A stretch of DNA of 64,000 nt from Lysobacteraceae bacterium (GTDB lineage Bacteria; Pseudomonadota; Gammaproteobacteria; Xanthomonadales; Xanthomonadaceae). Location: NCBI GenBank assembly GCA_026005075.1, contig BPKJ01000001.1:310001-374000 (forward strand). Direction: 5' to 3'. The number at the start of each line of letters is the position of its first letter. The stretch's first letter is position 1. Below the pieces are notes generated by a model that saw only the letters and a list, made by a program, of their open reading frames with translations, did not search any database and had not been told where the DNA came from. A program made the translations under genes and the position numbers. Below, in pieces: positions 58,040 to 64,000 of the stretch.

Positions 58040-60949
58040 TCAGGGATTGAAGGTCACCGTGCAGGTACGGTCCGCGCTCATCACCACCGTTGCCGCAGCC
58101 GCGGTAGTGCTGGTCTGCGAACCCACGCAGTCCCCCGAGAGCACGATGCCGGCGGGCGGCGCCTGCATCGGGCTCGAGGTCTGCAACTGCAGGTTGACCG
58201 TCGTGCCCTCGTCGAAGGTGGCCGTGCAGACCTGGTTGCTGCCCGCCGGCTTGGTGCAGGCCAGCCCCGTCGGCGAGGAGGTCGCCGTGGCGCTCGGGGT
58301 GCCGTTGAGGTTGAGGGTCAGCGTGCGCTGCGTAACCGGCGTGGTCGGGCAGCCCTGCGGCGGCGGGCTGAAGTTCTGGGTGCAGATGTCGATGCCCTGC
58401 ACGGTCACGTCCACGCTGGGCTCGCCGCCCGGCGCGGTGAAGGTGCAGGTGCCCGAACCCGCAGCACCGGCCTGGTTGAGGTTCTGCGCGTTGATCGTGA
58501 AGCGGGCCTCGCCGTTGGCGTTGGTCACGCCGGTTTCGCCACTGGCCGGGGCGGTGGACAGCACGGCGCCGTCCTGGCCCTCGCAGGTGCCGGTGAGCTG
58601 GACGCCCGACACCGGGTTGCCGCCGCTGTCGACCAGGCGCAGGGTGGTCGTGCCACCGTTGCCGAAGAAGGCAGCCGGATTGGCCATCAGGACCAGTTCA
58701 CCGACGCGGATCTCGACGGTGTCCTCGGCACCCGCGGCGTTGAAGCGGATCTTGCCGCCGTTCTGGACCACGCCGGTAGTGACCACCCGGCCCACGGTGC
58801 AACCCGAGAAGTCGGTGGCGCTGGCCAGCACGCCGGCGCTGGGCACGCCGTCGATGGAGCCCTGGCCGCCGCCCTCGAACTCGAAGCCGAAGCCGACCCC
58901 GACACCTCCGAGCGGATGGCCGAGGGCATCGAACACGCAGGCCACGACGTCGATCGTCGTGTTGCCCGGGATCACCGCGGGGCTGACCGAGAGCGAGGCC
59001 GGGGCGAGACCCGCGAAGCTCACGAACTCGACGTCGGCCACCGTCTCCGGCGCACCGGCCACGATGTCGCCATCCCCCTGGGCCCAGACGATGGCGCCCT
59101 TGCCAAGCTTGCGGACGGGATAGTTCATCTTCACCGTCACCACACCGTTCTCGTCGGTGGTGCCGCTGGCCACGATGTTGCCGTCGGCCGCCCGCCCGAT
59201 CACGTAGGGCAGGACCGGGCCGGAGTTGACGATGGAGCCGGTGGTGTCGTTGTGGTTGAAGCGACGGTCCACCTGCAGGCTGGTCGCGGAGGTCACCGAA
59301 GTGATGCGCCGCGCGCTCTCGTGGTCGCGGTTGCCGACGACCTCCTCGCCGAACAGCACCAGCGCGTCCCCCGGCCCGGCGCCGCCACCCGCGGTGGTGA
59401 AGCGCCCGGTCGGAGCGGTGAAGCTGCGTCCGCCCTCCTGGGGATCGCCATCGTTGCCGAAGATGAGGAAATCGTCGAAACCGCTGGCCTGCGGCTCGTC
59501 GATCAGGCCGAAGTTGACCACGGTGCCGGGAATCACCGGATTGCCGAGGCGGTCGGTGGCGATGGCGCTGATCGTCAGGCTGTAGGTGCCATCGGGATCC
59601 GGCGTCTGGTCGGCGGGACCGGTGAAGGACACGTCCGGGCTCACGCGGTTCACGCGCAGGCCGACGCTGGGCACCGCGATGTCAAGGTCGAACAGCACGC
59701 CGTCCGAGATCGCGAAGGTCCGCTCGGCGCTGACCGGATCGCTGATGCCGTTGTCGACGTTGTTGTCGGCGCGGTCGGAAGTGGCGCGGATGCGCACCGT
59801 GCCCGGCGTGGAACCGGAGATGAGGGCGGCACCGGTGATGCCGTTGGTGGTGCGGGTCGAGATGGAGCCACCGCTCACCGCCTGGCCGCTCGCGGACACC
59901 CCGGAGAGGCGTGCGCCGAGCGCGTCACCGACGAACTCGATGCGAACGTTGTTGAAGGCGTTGCTGCCGGCCACCGGGTCGGGGGCGGGCTGGCCGATGC
60001 CGTCGTTCACCCGGACCTCGAACTGTCCGGTGGTGTTGCCGCCGGATCCCTGGACATACTGCGGTGCGGTCGTGCCGCTGATGAGGACCGCGGCAGGCAG
60101 TGGCGGCGTGGTGGAGACGATGTTGAACACCAGCGAGGTGGTCAGGGTCTCGCCCGTCTCCGGGTCCTGCCCGGTGATGGTCATCGTGCTCTGGCCGGCA
60201 AAGTTCAGCGAATGCATGAACACGGTGGCCTTGCCCGCCACCACGTCCACCGGCCCCTGGCCGAGACGGACCAGGAATTCGTTGACATCATCCGTTTCCG
60301 GGTCGTCGAGCGTGCTGAAGCCGCCCGTCTGGCCTACCGGGTTGACCGAGACCTGCACGCCGTCGGGCTGGTTCACCAGCTGCCCGCTGGCGGTGCGGAA
60401 GGTGATGGTCACCTCGGCCATGTAGGGCGAGCCGAGGAACGGACTGACATTGAAGGCGTTGATGGGAAGCGTGGTGGTGGTGGCCACCGCGGTCAGGCGG
60501 TCGATGCCCGGGGTCACCGTGATGGTGAGGTTCGCGGTGACGTTGCGTGCCGGCGCATTCGGATCCTGGACCGAGAAGGTCAGGTTCGCCGTGCCCACCG
60601 CATTGCCGGTGAAGCGGAAGGTCGCCACGCCGCCCACGGTGCCGATCGAGGCGCCCCCGGTCGGGCCGTTGGGACCGACGGCCACGAGGCTGCCGATGCC
60701 CGCGGGAGCGACCACACCGGTGACCTGGGTTCCGTCACGGATCGGCGCGCCGTTGGCCTCCCGCACCGTCACCGTGATGTCGACGCGCGCGCCGGACTGC
60801 ACCGAACTGGCGCTGGCGGAGGCGGAGACGCTGATGCCAGGCGGATTGAAGCCGGAATCGTTGCCACTGCCACCCCCTCCGCCGCATGCGGCCAGGAACA
60901 GGGCGCCGACGAGCACCAGCGCGGCTTGAAGGGTTCGGATCAGTTTCAT
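58040..60949 (-). CDS. large lipoprotein with Ig-like (Big-1/invasin-type) repeats
   Basis: 969 residues. Lipobox VGALFLAAC (Cys22) followed by a glycine run, then beta-rich repeats: SVQSGARVDITVTVREANG, VTEL-type motifs replaced by repeated forms such as GTTDENGVVTVKMNYP and TGVTNANGEARFTI, which are the Big-1 signature (adhesin/intimin domain 1). The end (TLTLNLNGTPSATATSSP) resembles a cysteine-containing terminal domain. GGAG lies eight bases before the ATG at 60949. It probably sits on the outer membrane, facing out or into the periplasm. It follows pilQ by 83 bases and ends at a strong terminator, so it may be read with the pilus operon. The function is unknown; adhesion is inference. 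Confidence 0.82.
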   Translation of the reverse strand: MKLIRTLQAALVLVGALFLAACGGGGGSGNDSGFNPPGISVSASASASSVQSGARVDITVTVREANGAPIRDGTQVTGVVAPAGIGSLVAVGPNGPTGGASIGTVGGVATFRFTGNAVGTANLTFSVQDPNAPARNVTANLTITVTPGIDRLTAVATTTTLPINAFNVSPFLGSPYMAEVTITFRTASGQLVNQPDGVQVSVNPVGQTGGFSTLDDPETDDVNEFLVRLGQGPVDVVAGKATVFMHSLNFAGQSTMTITGQDPETGETLTTSLVFNIVSTTPPLPAAVLISGTTAPQYVQGSGGNTTGQFEVRVNDGIGQPAPDPVAGSNAFNNVRIEFVGDALGARLSGVSASGQAVSGGSISTRTTNGITGAALISGSTPGTVRIRATSDRADNNVDNGISDPVSAERTFAISDGVLFDLDIAVPSVGLRVNRVSPDVSFTGPADQTPDPDGTYSLTISAIATDRLGNPVIPGTVVNFGLIDEPQASGFDDFLIFGNDGDPQEGGRSFTAPTGRFTTAGGGAGPGDALVLFGEEVVGNRDHESARRITSVTSATSLQVDRRFNHNDTTGSIVNSGPVLPYVIGRAADGNIVASGTTDENGVVTVKMNYPVRKLGKGAIVWAQGDGDIVAGAPETVADVEFVSFAGLAPASLSVSPAVIPGNTTIDVVACVFDALGHPLGGVGVGFGFEFEGGGQGSIDGVPSAGVLASATDFSGCTVGRVVTTGVVQNGGKIRFNAAGAEDTVEIRVGELVLMANPAAFFGNGGTTTLRLVDSGGNPVSGVQLTGTCEGQDGAVLSTAPASGETGVTNANGEARFTINAQNLNQAGAAGSGTCTFTAPGGEPSVDVTVQGIDICTQNFSPPPQGCPTTPVTQRTLTLNLNGTPSATATSSPTGLACTKPAGSNQVCTATFDEGTTVNLQLQTSSPMQAPPAGIVLSGDCVGSQTSTTAAAATVVMSADRTCTVTFNP

Positions 60950-61032
60950 GGGGACTCTCCGCAAGCCCGGCCCGGCGGCCGGATGACGATCACTCGAAGG
61001 GGAATACGGTTGCTGCATGATGGATGCCGACC

Positions 61033-63274
61033 TCACCGCTTCACGCTCAGCACCCGCGGCGTGACGAAGATCAGCAGCTCGGCCTTGTCAGTGCTCTTAC
61101 CCTTGTTTCGGAACAGGTTGCCGAGCGCGGGAATGTCTGCGAGGAAGGGCACTTTCTTCAGGTCTTCCTGCGACTTGAACTCGTACACGCCGCCGATCAC
61201 CACGGTCTGGGCGTTGTCGAGCAGCACCTGCGTGCTGACCTCTCGACGGCTGAGCTGCGGCTCACCCTGCGGTCCGAGGCCGTCGATCTCGTCCTTCTTC
61301 ACCAGCACGTTCATGGACACCCGACCGTCGGAGGTGATCGTCGGGGTGACCCGCAATTCGAGCAGGGCTTCCTTGAACTCGACGTCGGTGGTGGGGGCGT
61401 TCTGGCCCTGGCTGGCCTGGGTCACGGTGAAGCCGACCTCACGACCCTGCTTGACATAGGCCTCACGCTGGTTGGTGGTGATCACCCGCGGGCTGGACAC
61501 CACCTCGCCCCGCCCCTCGGATTCCAGCGCGGACAGTTCGAGGTCGAGCAGGTAGTCCGCACCGAGGATCGCGAACCCGATTCCCGATGCGCCAGGCGTG
61601 GTCACCGGCAGATTGACGTTGAGCCGGTCCAGCAGTCCGGGCGTCAGGATTCCGGAACCCGGGGTGCCCGGGCTGCCGACCGGAAGCCCGGTGCCGCGGC
61701 CCGCAAAGCGGTTGAGCAGAGCCTGGTTGGCCATCTGGTCGGTCGCCGACAGCGATCCGCCGGTGGTGATGATGTTGCCGTGGTCGTCCTCGTAGCCACC
61801 GCTGATGCCGAAGCGGGCGCCGAGTTCGCGGGCGAAGCTCTCGGACGCAACCACGATCCGGGCCTCGATCAGCACCTGATCGACCGGCCGGTCGAGGCGC
61901 GCGATCAGCGCCTTGATCTCGCGGATCTTGTCCGCGGTCTCGTTGAGCAGCAGGGTGTTGGTCCGCCGGTCGAAGCTGACGCTGCCACGAGGCGAAAGGA
62001 AGCCACGCACCTGCACCCCGGTTCCCTGCCGCGTCGCCGCCCTGGGACTGCTTGGACTCCTCGGTGAGCAGCTTGGCGATGTCTTCGGCGTTGCCGTAGT
62101 TGATCGGGATGTATTCGGTGATCAGCTCGGCGCGCTGCTCCAGCGCGAGGCGGGCGTCAGCACGGGCCTGCTCGTAGGCAGCCAGCTCCTCCTGCGGCGC
62201 CACCCAGACGACGTTGCCGTCACGCCGCTTGTCCAGCCCCTTGGCGCGAAGCACGATGTCCAGAGCCTGGTCCCACGGCACGTTGATCAGCCGCAGGGTG
62301 ACACTGCCGGTGACCGAATCGGCGGCGACGATGTTCAGGCCCGACTCCTCCGCGATCAGCTGCAGCACGGTACGAACCGGAATGTTCTGGAAGTTGAAGG
62401 TCACCGGAACCCCGGAATAGCTCGGCTCCTCGGCCGCCAGCCCGAGCGGCAGCTCGTCCTCGGCGTCCTGCTCCTTCGGGGCCACCTCGATGACGTAGTC
62501 GGTGCCCGACTGGTAGGCCATCGCCTCGTAGTCGCCCTGGGTGCGAACGCTGAGCTCCGCCCCACCGGGTGCACGCCGGAGTTCCACCGCTTCCACCGGG
62601 GTGGCGAAGTCGGTGACATCGATCTTCTGCGCCAGACGGTCGGGCACGTCGGTACCGGTGAAATGAACGCGGATGCCTTCCCCGCGGTCCTCGAAGTCCG
62701 AGACCACGTCCTCGCTGCCAAGGCTGAGGATCACCTTGCCGGCACCGTTGCCGCCGCGGCGGAAATCGAGGTTGCGCACCTCGTTGGACGCCCTGGCCTG
62801 CTTGCCGGGGTCGGACTGGGACATCGCCTTGACCATCGCCTCGGCGGTGCCCTCGTCACCACCGGAAACCACGAGATGCAGGCGGTTGCCCTCGACCCTG
62901 GATTCGTAGCTGGCGGTGCGGAACAGGTCGACGACCACGCGGGTACGGCCGTTGGCCTCGAGCAGGGTGACGGCGCTGGTGGCACCGGTGCCGACCGCGA
63001 TGCGCCGATCGGCGACCTTGTTCACCGTGTCGGGGAAATCGACCGCGATGCGGGGCGGATCCTCAGTGGTGAACACGCTGGCGTCCGAGGCCGGGCCGTC
63101 GAGCTGGAGCACGATCTCGACAGCGCCACCGGGCTGGGCCGTGTACTGCACGTCGCGCAGCACGTTGGCGCCCCATGCGGGCGCTGCAAGCAGCCCCGCT
63201 GCGGCCACCAGCGCCCCGCCGAAGCCCAGGCGGACGCCCGTGAGGCGGCGGTTGGAAGAATTGGTTGGAGTCAT
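61033..63274 (-). CDS. pilQ: type IV pilus secretin PilQ, apparent frameshift
   Basis: Outer-membrane pore of the type IV pilus. About 746 residues after correction. Signal peptide (GGALVAAAGLLAAPAWG), two AMIN domains (ANVLRDVQYTAQPGGAVEIV and NLDFRRGGNGAGKVILSL), an STN/N0 region (VPVTFNFQNIPVRTVLQLIA), N1 domain, then the secretin barrel (VLIEARIVVASESFARELG, VVIGGVYEFKSQEDLKKVP, AELLIFVTPRVL). One extra base in the CCCC at 62016-62019 breaks the frame between N1 and barrel; the other frame continues VQVRGFLSPRGSV. The ATG at 63274 has GGGGA eight bases upstream, 22 bases after pilP. Confidence 0.9.
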
Positions 63275-63296
63275 CGTTGGTTCCCCCAGCTGCATG

Positions 63297-63818
63297 CTAT
63301 TCATCGAGCGCGATCGTCGCCTGACGCTCCAGCCAGCCACCCGCGCCATCGGGCACCAGCTCGGTCAGTTGGATTTCGGTCTCCGAGATGGCGGTGACAC
63401 GCCCCTCGTTCTGACCCAGGTAGTTGCCCACGGTGACCCGGTGAACGACGTTCTCCGGATCGACCACCAGAGCCACCATGTCCTTGCCGGCACCCAACGT
63501 GCCGACCATGTTCAGGCCGTCGAGCGGGAAGCTCTCGAGGTATTCCTTGCGGCGGTCCGGATCCGGGCGCGGCCCCTGGGCGGTGGTGCGCTCGTTCTGT
63601 TTCGGCAGGCTGAACGGGTCGCGCAGGTCGAACGCCTTGTACTCGAAGGTCTCGAACTGCTTCATCACCGGCAGCGGCTCGAGCGGTGGTCCGGGCCGGG
63701 CCTTGACCTCGGCGACGTAGGCCTCGAGATCCGCCGTGCCCGGCGTGCATCCGGCCAGCAACACGGCCAGCACGAGCAAGGCCACCCAAGGGGCCGTCTG
63801 GGAGCGGAATGCACTCAT
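63297..63818 (-). CDS. pilP: type IV pilus lipoprotein PilP
   Basis: Links PilO/PilN to PilQ. 173 residues: lipobox VLAVLLAGC (Cys24), a disordered stretch, FDLRDPFSLP (the PilQ-binding part) and the small beta domain (LNMVGTLGAGKDMVALVVDP, VTVGNYLGQNEGRVTAI). The start overlaps the pilO stop as ATGA. Confidence 0.94.
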   Translation of the reverse strand: MSAFRSQTAPWVALLVLAVLLAGCTPGTADLEAYVAEVKARPGPPLEPLPVMKQFETFEYKAFDLRDPFSLPKQNERTTAQGPRPDPDRRKEYLESFPLDGLNMVGTLGAGKDMVALVVDPENVVHRVTVGNYLGQNEGRVTAISETEIQLTELVPDGAGGWLERQATIALDE

Positions 63819-64000
63819 GGCTGGCCTCCCTGCGCCACTTCCTCTTCGTCCAGATAGCGGTAGGTCTTGACCGTGCCCTCGAGCAGCAGCGTGCCCGGGG
63901 CCACACCATCGCCGCCCTGCGGACGCAGCGAGATGTCATGCATGGTCATGATCACCACCCGCGGCAGGGACGCCACCCCGCTCACGAAGGACCCGAACTG
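63815..64000 (-). CDS. pilO: type IV pilus inner-membrane protein PilO, C-terminal end
   Basis: About 61 residues of the C-terminus, cut by the window edge. The stretch FVSGVASLPRVVIMTMHDI followed by LLLEGTVKTYRYLDEEE is the ferredoxin-like PilO domain end. The stop overlaps the pilP start. The start lies beyond 64000, presumably after pilM and pilN. Confidence 0.85.
   Translation of the reverse strand, partial: QFGSFVSGVASLPRVVIMTMHDISLRPQGGDGVAPGTLLLEGTVKTYRYLDEEEVAQGGQP

Overview
The window is very GC-rich and almost fully coding. It reads as chromosome of a Gammaproteobacterium close to the Lysobacterales (Xanthomonadales). Three things point there. The type II secretion genes run E-F-G-H-I-J-K-L-M-N-D with a lipoprotein secretin and an N (C-like) subunit, as in the Xanthomonas xps operon. 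Cystathionine beta-synthase sits beside a cystathionine gamma-lyase/synthase. The riboflavin operon has the order glyA-nrdR-ribD-ribE-ribB-ribH-nusB-thiL-pgpA. The taxonomic placement is inference. Nearly everything is on the minus strand; the plus-strand genes are two transposases, ettA and one methyltransferase.

Layout. 1-880: the right part of an IS256-family element. 971-8915 (minus): a small gene remnant, a 1194-residue sulfotransferase-like/coiled-coil/GT4/GT2 protein, a Wzt-Wzm polysaccharide ABC exporter and the transsulfuration pair. 9028-16142 (minus): the riboflavin/thiamine/lipid operon led by glyA and nrdR. 16395-18057 (plus): ettA. 18050-24463 (minus): a second surface-glycan locus with two GT2 enzymes, a methyltransferase, an unusual 611-residue protein and a second Wzt-Wzm pair. 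24485-28686 (minus): a parvulin-type foldase, a broken secreted-protein gene and an abundant-looking secreted protein of unknown function. 28922-44671 (minus): a lipoprotein, the complete T2SS operon, a small membrane protein and purL, translationally chained. 44734-49582: dsbC, a small membrane protein, a CmoB-like methyltransferase (plus) and two sodium-coupled amino/organic acid symporters. 49646-56706 (minus): the MoxR-DUF58-DUF4381-BatA-BatBC-BatD cluster. 56833-57924: an IS110-family element with flanking inverted repeats. 58040-64000 (minus): a large Ig-like lipoprotein and the end of the type IV pilus operon (pilO, pilP, pilQ).

The genes form several envelope systems: two ABC glycan exporters with their own transferases, a T2SS with likely substrates and a foldase nearby, T4P secretin assembly, and an aerotolerance-type MoxR/VWA chaperone set. 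About twenty gene junctions are 4-base ATGA or GTGA overlaps, which fix many start codons and imply translational coupling.

One warning for the reader: at least six genes, including conserved ones (ribB, ettA, pilQ), are interrupted by single-base indels, most of them +1 insertions and several in short G/C runs. I read these mainly as sequence errors, not biology, and annotate each such gene across its full extent.
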